Positions 35,511-44,340 of a stretch of 64,000 nucleotides of DNA are shown piece by piece. A program made the position numbers and the translations under genes. The stretch's first letter is position 1, and every line of letters starts with the position of its first letter. Below the pieces are notes generated by a model. That model saw only the letters and a program-made list of their open reading frames with translations. It did no database searches and had not been told where the DNA came from. Source of the DNA: Streptomyces sp. ML-6 (GTDB lineage Bacteria > Actinomycetota > Actinomycetes > Streptomycetales > Streptomycetaceae); the NCBI RefSeq assembly GCF_030116705.1, contig NZ_JAOTIK010000002.1:124001-188000 (forward strand), given 5' to 3'.

Positions 35511-36788
35511 ATGAACCAGAACGATGAGGGCCGCGGAAGCGTCGAAGACGGGGGACGGACGTTCGCACAGGCTCCTCCGCACGGCGCCCGGGAGCATGTC
35601 GAGCAGACGGAGCGCTTCGCGGCGCGCAACTACCATCCGCTGCCCGTCGTTCTCTCCTCCGGGGACGGCGCCTGGGTGACCGACGTGGACGGACGCCGAT
35701 ACCTCGACTGCCTGGCGGGTTACTCCGCCCTGAACTTCGGCCACCGCCCGCCGCGCCTGGTCCAGCGCGCCCACGAGCAGCTCGACCGGCTCGCCCTGAC
35801 CAGCCGGGCCTTCTACAACGACCGGCTCGGCCCGTTCGCCGAGGCGCTCGCCCGGCTCACCGGGAAGGACCGCGTCCTGCCGATGAACAGCGGCGCCGAG
35901 GCGGTCGAGACGGCCATCAAGGTGAGCCGCAAGTGGGGCTACACCGTGAAGGGCGTGGAGGCCGGCCGGGCCACCGTCATCACGATGAGCGGCAACTTCC
36001 ACGGGCGGACGACCACGGTCGTCAGCTTCTCCGACGACCCGGTCGCCACCGACCACTACGGGCCGTTCACGCCCGGGTTCTTGCGGGTGCCGTACGGCGA
36101 CGTCCGGGCGGTCGCCGACGCGATCGACGACACGGTGGTCGCCGTCCTCTTCGAACCCGTGCAGGGCGAGGGCGGGGTGGTGGTCCCGCCGCCCGGATTC
36201 CTGAAGGAGCTGCGCGAGCTGTGCACGCGCCGCAACGTGCTGATGGTGGCCGACGAGATCCAGTCCGGCCTGGCCCGCACCGGCCGTACCTTCGCCTGCG
36301 ACCACGAGGGCGTGGTCCCGGACGTCTACGTGCTCGGCAAGGCCCTGGGCGGCGGTCTCTACCCGGTCTCCGCCGTGGCCGCCGACGACGACGTGCTCGG
36401 TGTCATCACCCCCGGTACCCACGGCTCGACGTTCGGCGGGAACCCGCTGGCGGCCGCGATCGGCCATGAGGTGGTGGCCATGCTGTCGACGGGCGAGTAC
36501 CAGGAACGCGCCCGCTTCCTGGGCGAGCGACTGGAGACCCGCCTGCGGAAACTGGTCGGTGCCGGAGTGCTGGCGGTACGGGTCAGGGGGTTGTGGGCCG
36601 GGGTCGACATCGACCCCGCGCTGATGACCGGACGCGAGGCCTGCGAGGGCCTCATGCGGCGAGGCGTGCTGGCCAAGGACACCCACGGGTCGACCGTACG
36701 GTTCGCCCCTCCGCTGGTGGCGACCGAGGACGAGATCGACCTGCTCGTGGACGCCCTGGCCGGCGTCCTCGACGATGCGCGGAGCTGA
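35511..36788 (+). CDS. rocD: Ornithine aminotransferase (ornithine--oxo-acid transaminase)
   Basis: This 425-residue class III PLP aminotransferase converts ornithine to glutamate semialdehyde. NSGAEAVETAIKVSRKWGY binds the PLP phosphate, EPVQGEGGVVVPP follows, ADEIQSGLARTG contains the PLP-contacting Asp, and VLGKALGGGLYPVSA carries the Schiff-base Lys. Together these are the RocD pattern. The ATG at 35511 follows AGGAAGG; an in-frame ATG at 35445 would add 22 unsupported residues. The catabolic neighbours suggest it feeds released ornithine or a similar omega-amino acid into glutamate. Confidence 0.9.
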   Translation: MNQNDEGRGSVEDGGRTFAQAPPHGAREHVEQTERFAARNYHPLPVVLSSGDGAWVTDVDGRRYLDCLAGYSALNFGHRPPRLVQRAHEQLDRLALTSRAFYNDRLGPFAEALARLTGKDRVLPMNSGAEAVETAIKVSRKWGYTVKGVEAGRATVITMSGNFHGRTTTVVSFSDDPVATDHYGPFTPGFLRVPYGDVRAVADAIDDTVVAVLFEPVQGEGGVVVPPPGFLKELRELCTRRNVLMVADEIQSGLARTGRTFACDHEGVVPDVYVLGKALGGGLYPVSAVAADDDVLGVITPGTHGSTFGGNPLAAAIGHEVVAMLSTGEYQERARFLGERLETRLRKLVGAGVLAVRVRGLWAGVDIDPALMTGREACEGLMRRGVLAKDTHGSTVRFAPPLVATEDEIDLLVDALAGVLDDARS

Positions 36789-36805
36789 CCACGCGTCGGC
36801 CCGGA

Positions 36806-36841
36806 CCGTTGCGTGGGGGCGTGGTGTCCCCCACGCAACGG
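36806..36841 (+). terminator. Hairpin terminator after rocD
   Basis: A perfect 14-bp inverted repeat (ccgttgcgtggggg at 36806-36819, complement at 36828-36841) with an 8-base loop starts 17 bases after the stop. Confidence 0.8.
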
Positions 36842-36973
36842 GCCGGGCCCGCGGTCGCGCCCCGCGTGCCCGCCGCGTTGTTCCGGGCAGACGTCCGGGA
36901 CGGCTCGTGCGCCGTTCCGTTTCCGCCCCGTACAGTCTCCTGGGCCCGTTCCGGTCTCGTGCGGCGGCCTGAT

Positions 36974-36988
36974 GTAACAGATGTTTCA
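36974..36988 (+). promoter_or_regulatory. Candidate autoregulatory operator of the RpiR gene
   Basis: gtaacagatgtttca lies 31-45 bases before the RpiR start. Its first 14 bases are nearly palindromic (GWAACA..TGTTWC), as expected for a dimeric helix-turn-helix regulator. The same sequence recurs near the M20, rocD and glutamine-synthetase-like genes. Confidence 0.55.
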
Positions 36989-37018
36989 GTGCGCGCCCCG
37001 TCTTGGTAGCCTTGAAAG

Positions 37019-37876
37019 ATGGAGACGATACCGGGAGGTCACGCATCGGTTCGGAAGCTGCTGCTCTCCGCCATGGACGGCCTGAGCAATGGTGAACGCA
37101 AGGTCGCCCGGGCGGTGTTGGCCCAGTACCCCACGGCCGGCCTGACCACCGTCGCGGATCTGGCCGTCGGTGCGGGGGTCAGTTCGGCGACGGTGGTCCG
37201 TTTCGTCACTCGGCTCGGCTTCACCGGATTCCCGGCCTTCCAGCGTTGCCTCGTCCACGAGTTGAACGGGGAGTCGGGCTCCCCTCTGAAGCAGTACGCC
37301 GAGAAGGCCTCGACCTCCGCGAAGGGCGTGCTTCCGGAAACGCACCACGCCTTCGCACAGTTGCTGGACGCCACCTATGCGGAGCTGCCGGAGTCGGAGT
37401 TCGCCACCCTCGTCAAGCTCCTCGCCGACCCGGCGCGAAGTGTACGGGTGACCGGGGGCCGGTTCAGCCGGCTGCTGGCCGAGTACCTGGTCATCCACCT
37501 GTGGCAGCTGCGCGAGGACGTCGACGTGGTCGGCCCCGAGGAAATGCAGCGCCGCAGGGCACTCGCCGACGCCGGCACCGGCACGGTCCTGCTGATGCTC
37601 GACTTCCGCCGCTACAGCGAGTCCAGCCTCCGTTTCAGCGAGGAGATGGCCGCCCGGGGCGCCACCGTGTGCCTGATGACGGACAACTGGCTCTCCCCCA
37701 TCGCCAAGGTCGCCAAGGTGGTCCTCCCCGCACGGGTGGAGTCCGCCTCGCCGTTCGATTCCCTCGTGGGTGCGATGGCACTGAGCGAGAGCCTGGTGGC
37801 CGCCGTGACGGACGCCGCGGGCCGCGCGGGCCGGGAGCGGATGGAACGCTTCGAGGCGGCCACCGAGCACGCCTGA
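37019..37876 (+). CDS. MurR/RpiR family transcriptional regulator
   Basis: The 285-residue protein has an N-terminal RpiR helix-turn-helix (LSNGERKVARAVLAQYP then LAVGAGVSSATVVRFVTRLG, residues 20-70). A C-terminal SIS domain (VRVTGGRFSRLLAEYLVIHL near 140; LLMLDFRRYSESSLRF near 190) binds a sugar-phosphate-like or other small ligand. It sits amid the catabolic genes and probably controls them. A candidate operator precedes it and a strong terminator follows. Confidence 0.88.
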   Translation: METIPGGHASVRKLLLSAMDGLSNGERKVARAVLAQYPTAGLTTVADLAVGAGVSSATVVRFVTRLGFTGFPAFQRCLVHELNGESGSPLKQYAEKASTSAKGVLPETHHAFAQLLDATYAELPESEFATLVKLLADPARSVRVTGGRFSRLLAEYLVIHLWQLREDVDVVGPEEMQRRRALADAGTGTVLLMLDFRRYSESSLRFSEEMAARGATVCLMTDNWLSPIAKVAKVVLPARVESASPFDSLVGAMALSESLVAAVTDAAGRAGRERMERFEAATEHA

Positions 37877-37913
37877 ACGCATGGCCCCGGACATCCCGTC
37901 CGGGGCCATGCGT
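37877..37913 (+). terminator. Strong hairpin terminator after the RpiR gene
   Basis: A perfect 16-bp inverted repeat (acgcatggccccggac at 37877-37892, complement at 37898-37913) has a 5-base loop and abuts the stop codon. It is followed by ttcctctt, the nearest thing to a T tract in this window. Confidence 0.9.
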
Positions 37914-38075
37914 TTCCTCTTCCCGGACCCCGAACCCGCCCTCCAGGGCAGCGCGCGCCCGGCCGCCGGCCCCGTGCTCCGTGAAGTCGCCCGGCTCCCC
38001 GAGCGGCCCGGGGCCGGCCCCGCGAAGCAGCGGTGGCCGGCCCCGGGCCGTGGAGTTGACGGGCTGCCCGGACTG

Positions 38076-39296
38076 TCACGGCCGTCCGTCCGTTGTTCCC
38101 CGAACACCGGGGGCGCCGGAAACACCGGCGGGACTCTCCATGGCGGCAACCGTTCCCAGGTAGCCGGCCAGCAGGGCTGCGGCAAGGACACGTACGTCCT
38201 CGTCATCGGGCAGGAAGCGGGAGGAGTGCAACGGCTCGGACGTCCTTGTGCCGACGAACAGCATGACCGAGGGCACCCGTTCGCAGAAGTACGAGAAGTC
38301 GTCCGAGCCCAGGGAGCGCAGGTCCCCGGAGACGGCGAGCCCTCTGCGGTCCAGCTCGTGCGCGATGCTCCGGACCAGCGCCGGGTCGTTGTCGAGCACG
38401 GGTTCCCCGCGGGTGATGGTCACCGATGCCGTGCAGGCGTGGGCCCGGGCGACGGACTCGGCGACCTCCGTGATCCTGCGGTGGACCAGCTCCCGGGTCG
38501 AGGACGCCAGCGCCCGTACGGTGCCGGTCGCACGCGCCGAGCCGGCGATCACGTTCGCGGCGTTGCCCGCCGAGAACGACGACACTCCCAGCACGGCGGG
38601 CATCATCGGGTCGACGGACCGGCTCACCACGCTCTGCAGCGCGACGACGATCTCGGACATCGCCAGCAGCGCGTCGTCCGTCAGATGGGGATACGCCGCA
38701 TGTCCGGGCCTGCCCCGCACGACGATCTCGAACTCGTCGGAGGAACCGTTGACGCCCCCCGGCGTACACGCCACCTCGCCGGGGGCGAGCAGGGGCTGGA
38801 CATGCGCACCCACCATGGCGACGCACTGCTCGGACTCGACGAGACCGTCGGCGACGATGTCCCGCGCCCCGGACGGGTACGTCTCCTCGCGCGGTTGCAG
38901 CACCGCGAGCAGGGGTACGGGAGGCCCGGTCTCCGCCAGGGCTCCCGCCACGGCGACGAGTGCGGCGAGGTGGGTGTCATGACCGCACGCGTGCATGACA
39001 CCCGGCCGGGCCGAAGCCCAGTCCACACCGGTGTCCTCGGTGACGGGCAGCGCGTCCATCTCCCCGCGCACGCCGATCGCCGGTCCCGGCCCGCCGATCC
39101 TCAGTACGGCACCGGTGTCGGCCGTCTTCGTCGCCGCGCCGGCCCCCGGCAGCGCGGCCAGCACCGTGTCCCGGGTCGACGCCTCGTCCCCGGACAGGTC
39201 GGGCTCGCGGTGCAGCCGGCGTCTGAGGTCGAATGCGGCGGGCAGGTGCCGGTCCAGGGCTGCCCACAGGGCTTCGTGAAGGGCGAGGTCAGTCAC
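38076..39296 (-). CDS. M20 family amidohydrolase (hippurate/aminoacyl-amide hydrolase type)
   Basis: This 406-residue di-metal hydrolase of the M20D group has GVRGEMDALPVTEDTG near residue 75, the metal-binding HACGHDTHLAALV near 103, LQPREETYPSGA with the catalytic Glu near 135 and a C-terminal SDDFSYF. The group hydrolyses N-acyl or N-aminoacyl amides such as hippurate. It overlaps the TIM-barrel amidohydrolase upstream by 8 bases, so translation is coupled in the order GS-like, amidohydrolase, M20. Confidence 0.87.
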   Translation of the reverse strand: MTDLALHEALWAALDRHLPAAFDLRRRLHREPDLSGDEASTRDTVLAALPGAGAATKTADTGAVLRIGGPGPAIGVRGEMDALPVTEDTGVDWASARPGVMHACGHDTHLAALVAVAGALAETGPPVPLLAVLQPREETYPSGARDIVADGLVESEQCVAMVGAHVQPLLAPGEVACTPGGVNGSSDEFEIVVRGRPGHAAYPHLTDDALLAMSEIVVALQSVVSRSVDPMMPAVLGVSSFSAGNAANVIAGSARATGTVRALASSTRELVHRRITEVAESVARAHACTASVTITRGEPVLDNDPALVRSIAHELDRRGLAVSGDLRSLGSDDFSYFCERVPSVMLFVGTRTSEPLHSSRFLPDDEDVRVLAAALLAGYLGTVAAMESPAGVSGAPGVRGTTDGRP

Positions 39297-40428
39297 GGGT
39301 CAGTCCGTAGAGGCGCTGCGCGTTGGTACGCCCGATCATCGTGGCGACGCGGATGGCCTCGTCCTCGGCCCACTCGCCCTCCTCCACCCAGTCGCCGAGC
39401 GCCCGGGCCATTCCGCGCCGCCAGAGCACGGCGCCCAGGTGGTGCAGCTCGGGCGGCCCCCAGGCGTCGGAGGAGTACAGCACCTTGGTGAAGGGGGCCA
39501 GTTCGAGGCTTTCGGCGACGACGGCGGTGGAGGCGGCACCGGTGTAGTTCACCCCGAGACCGACGTCGAAATAGACGTGCGGAAACACCTGCGCGAGGAA
39601 CCCCGCGTTGCGTTGATACGGATAGCAGTGCAGCAGTACGACATCGGTTCCGGCGCCCTCGATCTCCTTGAGCCAGGGCATCAGCAAAAGCGGGTCGCAC
39701 CGCCGCAGGTCCAGGTCGGGGTCGCCGTATCCGGCGTGCAGTTGCAGGGGGAGGCCGGTGTCCACGCCCGCCCACAGGACCATCCGCAGCAGCACCGGGT
39801 CACTCACGCGGGCGTGGGTGGCCGTCGCCGGCTCGCGCAGCCAGGCGCCGGCCGCCCGTTCCACCTCCTGGGCGGAGGGGCGGGCGGGGTCGAAGTCGAA
39901 GCCGTACCGGTAGGCGATGATCGACTTCAGGCCGACCGCCGACACGGTGGCTTCGGCCAGCGCCGCCCGGAAGTCGTCGGCGAGGCTCGCGGCGCTGCTC
40001 GTGGCGGCGATCTTCTCCAGGACGGTCTCCAGGCGCACGATCTCCGAGAAGCGGGCGGGTATGCGGGCGGCGAGCGTCTCCGTCGGCAACAGCTCGTCGC
40101 TCTTGAAACCGGTGTCCAGCAGCCAGTCGGAGGCACGGGCCTCGGTCAGGAAGAGGTCCGACAGCTCCTCCGGGGTGCGCTCACGGCGCGCGTTCCAGTA
40201 CGCGTCCGCCGGCGCGTGGGCGGGCAGGCCGAGCAGCGGTGCGCAGTGTCGTCGGATCGCGAACCCGATCTGGGAGTCGAACTGGGTGACCCCTGCCGGG
40301 ATCGGACGGTCGGACTCGGTGATCATCGTCTCGAACCGGCCTCGGCTCACCGTCGCGGCGAGCGGGGCGTGCACATGGTGGTCGACCAGCGGCAGCGTGG
40401 CGATATGGCGGCGAAGTTCAGTAGACAT
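39289..40428 (-). CDS. Amidohydrolase family protein (amidohydrolase-2 TIM barrel)
   Basis: This 379-residue TIM-barrel hydrolase has N-terminal LVDHHVHAPL (HxH metal site, residues 14-23), a GLPLQLHAGYGD strand with a metal His near 227, HCYPYQRNAGFLAQVFPHVY near 265 and a C-terminal VLYSSDAWGPPE with the metal-site Asp. The family cleaves C-N or C-C bonds of cyclic or carboxylated substrates. Such a barrel next to a glutamine-synthetase-like ligase recalls the two halves of fungal FluG. It overlaps the ligase stop by 11 bases. Confidence 0.85.
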   Translation of the reverse strand: MSTELRRHIATLPLVDHHVHAPLAATVSRGRFETMITESDRPIPAGVTQFDSQIGFAIRRHCAPLLGLPAHAPADAYWNARRERTPEELSDLFLTEARASDWLLDTGFKSDELLPTETLAARIPARFSEIVRLETVLEKIAATSSAASLADDFRAALAEATVSAVGLKSIIAYRYGFDFDPARPSAQEVERAAGAWLREPATATHARVSDPVLLRMVLWAGVDTGLPLQLHAGYGDPDLDLRRCDPLLLMPWLKEIEGAGTDVVLLHCYPYQRNAGFLAQVFPHVYFDVGLGVNYTGAASTAVVAESLELAPFTKVLYSSDAWGPPELHHLGAVLWRRGMARALGDWVEEGEWAEDEAIRVATMIGRTNAQRLYGLTRD

Positions 40429-41713
40429 CGGCGACCCGTCCGCACACGGCGAGCTCGTCCAGACCGGAGACCGCTGCCAGCTCCGTCCGTTTCACCGAGC
40501 GGTGGGTCTCCAGCAGGTCGTCGGAGAACCAGCCGGACACCACGTCGTCCTTGTCGAGTTCGAGCAGGGCTTCCTCCACTCCGCGGGGCAGGGAGGGGAC
40601 ATCCGCGAGGTCCGCTTCCCCGGCCTCCTCCGGCCACACCTGCGGCTGCCCGTAGTCCGCCTCCAGCCCCTGCAGACCGGCCCGCACCAGTACGCCGAGG
40701 ACCAGCCACGGGTTGGCGGTCGCGTCCGCGGCGCGGTACTCCAGGTTGAACTGGTCGGCCGTGACACCGCCGCCCAGGCTGCTCGTCGGGCAGATCCGCA
40801 GCAGGGCCTCCCGGTTGCGTTCGGCCAGGAAGACCCCTGCGGAGCTCCAGCGCCGGGGCGCCAGACGCAGGTACGAGCTGGGGCTGCCCGCCGTGAACGA
40901 GAGCAGCGCGCGAGCGTGCCGGAGGATGCCCGCGCCGAACCGGCCGCCCAACTCGGAGAGCTCGCCGGGGCGCTGTTCGTCGTGGAGGACCGGGCGTCCG
41001 GTCTGCGCGTCGCGCAGGGAGAGGTGGACGTGCACGCCGTTGCCGCTGCCGTCGGGGTGCAGCAGCGGCGCGAACGTGGCCCGGTGTCCGTGCCGGGACG
41101 CGAGGTCGCGGACCACCTCCCGCAGGATGACCGCGCGGTCCGCGGCGGTCAGGCCGTCGGACGGGCGCAGGGTGATCTCGAACTGGCCGGCGCCGAACTC
41201 CGGCAGCCATGTCTCCGGTTCGAGTCCCATCCGGTCCAGCAGCGCCACCAGTTCGCTGCCGAACGGCTCGGCGGACCGGAACCGCTCGAAGGAGAACGGG
41301 GCGCTGCCGTCGAGTCCGGGAAGCATGAACTCGTGCTCGAAGGTGGCCACCACCTCGAGCCCGGTGACACGCCGGAGGTCGTCGAGCGCCCTGCGGGCGA
41401 AGGTCCGCGGGCAGTTGTCCCATGGGGTACCGTCCGGCAGCACCTGGTCGGCGAGATACAGACGCACACCCGGCACATCACCACGGGCGGGGATGTCGAC
41501 GCCGGTGGACTCCGCCGGCAGCAGCTTCAGGTCGCCCGTCGCGCCGAACGGGTTCGGAGCGATCTCCCCGAAGGCCGTCACCGCGAGATCGGCCGGAACC
41601 CACCCCACTCCGCGGCGCAGCACCCCCTCGGCCGCGTTGCCCGGTGCGGCACGCCCCCGGGTGAAGCCGGACAGGTCGTTGGTCGCCACGAACACCGTGG
41701 ATGAAGAACTCAT
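40418..41713 (-). CDS. Glutamine synthetase-like gamma-glutamyl ligase
   Basis: This 431-residue type I GS-fold protein has EVVATFEHEFMLPG and EFGAGQFEITLRP (metal and glutamate ligands), GNGVHVHLSLRD near residue 230 (the HVH ATP/metal segment) and FNLEYRAADATANPWLVLG near 340. True GlnA loops such as the adenylylation Tyr region are not obvious, so it more likely joins glutamate to an amine, as GlnA2/3/4-type streptomycete enzymes do. It starts the minus-strand operon. Two candidate RpiR sites lie upstream. Gamma-glutamylation followed by hydrolysis is a known amine-catabolic strategy. Confidence 0.85.
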   Translation of the reverse strand: MSSSSTVFVATNDLSGFTRGRAAPGNAAEGVLRRGVGWVPADLAVTAFGEIAPNPFGATGDLKLLPAESTGVDIPARGDVPGVRLYLADQVLPDGTPWDNCPRTFARRALDDLRRVTGLEVVATFEHEFMLPGLDGSAPFSFERFRSAEPFGSELVALLDRMGLEPETWLPEFGAGQFEITLRPSDGLTAADRAVILREVVRDLASRHGHRATFAPLLHPDGSGNGVHVHLSLRDAQTGRPVLHDEQRPGELSELGGRFGAGILRHARALLSFTAGSPSSYLRLAPRRWSSAGVFLAERNREALLRICPTSSLGGGVTADQFNLEYRAADATANPWLVLGVLVRAGLQGLEADYGQPQVWPEEAGEADLADVPSLPRGVEEALLELDKDDVVSGWFSDDLLETHRSVKRTELAAVSGLDELAVCGRVADVY

Positions 41714-41789
41714 GTCTACCTCTTCGGTCGGGCCGCGCCTCCGTGCCGCAGGTCCCACAAGGGCGCGGGAGGGCCGCGGGACTCAGAGA

Positions 41790-41907
41790 GTTACAAATAT
41801 TTCATCCATGGTCAAGAGCGCATGACACGCAACTGGCATTTCAGCAGCTGTCCGGAGCCGACATTTCGGAAACTTAATATTCAACTATTGCCGTAAGTTA
41901 TATTTCG
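41790..41907. promoter_or_regulatory. Two candidate RpiR operators upstream of the GS-like operon
   Basis: gttacaaatatttca (41790-41804) and gtaagttatatttcg (41893-41907) match the sequence in front of the RpiR gene at 11 and 9 of 15 positions. They lie in an AT-rich island 77 and 180 bases before the start of the GS-like gene. The AT richness alone makes them stand out here. Confidence 0.5.
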
Positions 41908-42024
41908 CCCCACGGTCACACACCCGCCCCGAGTGTGGCCCCGCCCACCAACACCGGGCACGCCTCCCCGCACGGACCACCGGGCGGACAGGCGAAGGGA
42001 ACGAACCATGACGACCCGAGTGCC

Positions 42025-42230
42025 GTTCAGAACCTGGCCGAGGCGGAACGCCTCACCAAACGCAAGCTGCCGAAGGCCGTCCGGCCGTCCGTGAAGGTCG
42101 GCAACGAGCAGGGCCGGCCCCTCGACGAGAACCTGAGGGCCTTCAACGAACTGGGGGCTCGCCGACGGCCTTCGACCGGCCGACCTCCTTCGACCCGCGC
42201 ACCACGGCCCTCGGGATCGACATCGGCATC
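42025..42230 (+). pseudogene. Alpha-hydroxy-acid dehydrogenase (MftD/LldD-like) N-terminal remnant
   Basis: The plus strand reads NLAEAERLTKRKLPKAVRPS, then LDENLRAFNELGARRR, and in another frame FDRPTSFDPRTTALG. This matches the N terminus of FMN-dependent alpha-hydroxy-acid oxidoreductases (LAxxRLPKxVxDYVxGG, then a RTTxLG stretch). Only about 60-70 residues remain and no FMN site is present. Confidence 0.45.
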
Positions 42231-42339
42231 GCCCGCATCGCACGGCCCCACCGCGTCACCCAGCAGGACACCTTCGATCGCAATCTCGCCCATGCCCGCG
42301 CGTACGCTGCCCAGCACGGCCCCCCTCACCGAACCCGCG

Positions 42340-42648
42340 AACACCTTCCACAACGGCCATGGGCCGGACTCCTGGCTCGACCAGCAGCGCCAACGGGCAG
42401 CCTCGAACCGGCTGCCCGCCGACCGCGCCCAGGTACTGCACACCCTCGCCCCGTACTGGAACCCGCCCCGGCACATCAGCCGGCAACGGATGTACACCCG
42501 AGTTCGTCTCCTGAACGGCAGAGCACTCACCCCACCGCTACGCCGGTGGATCAACACCCGGCACCGGAACTGGCAGACCCTCCACCCCGACCAGCAGACC
42601 CTTTTGCACAGCATCGGACTCGGCCTGCCGAGGTCCGCGACAACTTGA
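42340..42648 (+). pseudogene. Helicase-associated-domain protein fragment
   Basis: The readable frame contains DSWLDQQRQRAASNRLPADR, WNPP and RRWINTRHRNWQTLHPDQQT. This is the W-x(2)-QR...LxPDQxxLL repeat pattern of helicase-associated (HA) domains in streptomycete mobile elements. It has no start and no helicase core. Confidence 0.4.
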
Positions 42649-42850
42649 TCACCCGAAGCGCCGAAGCCGAGACGGAAGGCCGGCTCGGCGAGGTCGAGGG
42701 GCTCCAGATCAGCCTGGCCGGCGCCGAGGAGAAGCTCAGCCGACTCGAGCGGGGCCACGGACAGCATACGGCCGTGGGCCTTGGCATCCCCCCATGCGTG
42801 GTGATCGATGAACCCACGAAGGTGGGCTGCCGCATGGCCCTCGACCGCGA
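42646..42850 (+). pseudogene. Possible recombinase C-terminal tail fragment
   Basis: After a frame change from the helicase-like fragment, the plus strand reads RSAEAETEGRLGEVEGLQIS, then LAGAEEKLSRLER. This is an (E)GWLGEVEGLxxSLAGAxDKLxxL tail seen at the end of several actinomycete integrases and recombinases. It is a fragment without a catalytic region; the assignment rests on recall of this tail and is weak. Confidence 0.3.
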
Positions 42851-42877
42851 TCGAGAACAGGTTTACAGAAGCGTGTC

Positions 42878-43774
42878 TCACACGCCCTTCAGAACACGAT
42901 CAAGTGCCGCCCGGCCTGCAGGTCCCCAGTGCGGCTTGCCGCCGGGAAGACCCCGATCCCCGTTCTGCCCCATGAGCATCAGGAAGAGGCTCTTCATCGC
43001 GGCCAGCCCGCGGGCGCGCCGGATCGCCGCCTCGTCCGCAAGCGCGTACATGTCGAAAAACCGTGAGGCCGTAGCCGCGGGCAGCAGCACCCACGCGGCG
43101 GCGAGATCCCACGCCGGATCGCCGGCGAACATGCAACCGAAGTCGACTATGCCCGAGAGCGTTCCGTCCGAGACGACGACGTTCGCGGGATGGAGGTCGC
43201 CGTGTGCCCACACCGGCGGGCCCTCCCACGCGTCGGCCGCAACGGCATCGTCCCAGACGGCTCGGACGTCAGCAGCGATGCCGTCGGGGACAACGGCCTG
43301 GAAGAAGTTCTCGAAGGCGTCCGTGCAGTTCCTGGGATGGGAGCCGAAGTCCGTAGAGATCGGCGCCTCGGCGGGCGCCTCCACATGGAGCGCCCGGAGG
43401 AAACCCGCCAGGGTGTCGGCCGCGTGGGCGCCGCGGCTGATCGAGCCGTGGTCCAGCGGCTCACCGGGAACCCACGTCATCACGGTCCAGTGCTTGGGAA
43501 AGCGCTCGGACGGGTCACCGAACCGCACCGGGAGCGGTACCGGGAGCGGCAAGCGCGGGGCCAGCACCGGGAGCCACCGCCGCTCCTTGAGCTGGAGCTC
43601 CGGAGTGGGGTCCATGCGCTGCATGCGCACAGCCAACTCGTCCCCGAGGCGCCACATTTGGTTGCCCCAGCCGCCCGCCACCTCCCGGATGGTCAGCCCT
43701 GCAAGGTCTGGGTGTTGCTCCTGCAGCAGGTCGCGGACCAGGTCTGCGGTGATCTCGATCTCGGTGTCGGTCAT
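42878..43774 (-). CDS. Aminoglycoside phosphotransferase (APH) family kinase
   Basis: This 298-residue APH-fold kinase has EVAGGWGNQMWRLGDELAVR (nucleotide loop and the ATP-contacting segment, residues 27-50), the Brenner motif VWAHGDLHPANVVV (catalytic Asp) near residue 195, and GIVDFGCMFAGDPAWDLAAA (metal-binding DFG-like Asp) near 215. Family members phosphorylate antibiotics, sugars or metabolites. Nothing around it names the substrate, and there is no adjacent resistance context. It is monocistronic. Confidence 0.87.
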   Translation of the reverse strand: MTDTEIEITADLVRDLLQEQHPDLAGLTIREVAGGWGNQMWRLGDELAVRMQRMDPTPELQLKERRWLPVLAPRLPLPVPLPVRFGDPSERFPKHWTVMTWVPGEPLDHGSISRGAHAADTLAGFLRALHVEAPAEAPISTDFGSHPRNCTDAFENFFQAVVPDGIAADVRAVWDDAVAADAWEGPPVWAHGDLHPANVVVSDGTLSGIVDFGCMFAGDPAWDLAAAWVLLPAATASRFFDMYALADEAAIRRARGLAAMKSLFLMLMGQNGDRGLPGGKPHWGPAGRAALDRVLKGV

Positions 43775-44002
43775 GTGAAGTCACAGTACTGAGGCGGAAG
43801 GAACCGGTTCTCTCAGCTGAGGACCGTTGTCAGGACACCCATTGCCACCCGGGGAGTGCGGGTCGCACGTTGGAGGGCAGCCGGAATACGCCGGAAACGT
43901 GCCGTAGGCCCGGTGGAGTGGTCAGTAGCCCGTCACTACTGCGCGGGGCAGCCAGGTGTCGGCTGCCCCGCGCGGCTACTCCTGTAGTGGGACTGGCGTC
44001 CG

Positions 44003-44150
44003 TCAGGTCAGTCGGCGGCGGATCCACCAGGCGCAGAACCCCGTCAGGGCGAGGCCGAGGCAGAGCCCGGTCTCGACCCATTGAAGGGTCCAGAAACTGC
44101 CGGCGGATTGGTAGGCGACCTGTTGCCGGTACCCGGCCTTGGTGAGTGCG
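44003..44150 (-). pseudogene. ABC-2 type permease C-terminal remnant
   Basis: The minus strand reads AGYRQQVAYQSAGSFWTLQW, then VETGLCLGLALTGFCAWWIR. A polar YQxASxFWxxQ segment before one final membrane helix and RRR end is characteristic of streptomycete ABC-2 permeases. Only the last 48 residues or so are present, fused upstream to resolvase sequence. Confidence 0.5.
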
Positions 44151-44340
44151 GCGGTCCCCGCCGACGTGGCCTCGGGCCCGCGCGGAGGCGAGCCCGTCAT
44201 TCGTATTGGCCACGATGAGCTCCCGCTGGAGCTCGGCCATCACACTGAGCATGCCGAACATGGCGCGGCCCTCCATGGTGGAGGTGTCGATGCCCTGCTC
44301 GATGACGTGCAAGCCGATGCCGCGCTCGCGCAGGCCCGCC
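44130..44340 (-). pseudogene. Serine recombinase (resolvase) fragment
   Basis: The minus strand reads GIDTSTMEGRAMFGMLSVMA, then ELQRELIVANTNDGLASARA. This is the E-helix region of the serine recombinase catalytic domain (TxxGRxxFxxxxxxAExERxxI), followed directly by loss of frame. The N-terminal catalytic Ser and the DNA-binding hinge are missing. At its upstream end it meets the truncated tyrosine integrase. Confidence 0.7.

Noticed and set aside
42878..43774. APH-type kinase as the resistance gene of a neighbouring cluster
   Set aside because: It is more than 3 kb of debris away from the NRPS cluster and not part of any operon. The LeuRS is the better resistance candidate.
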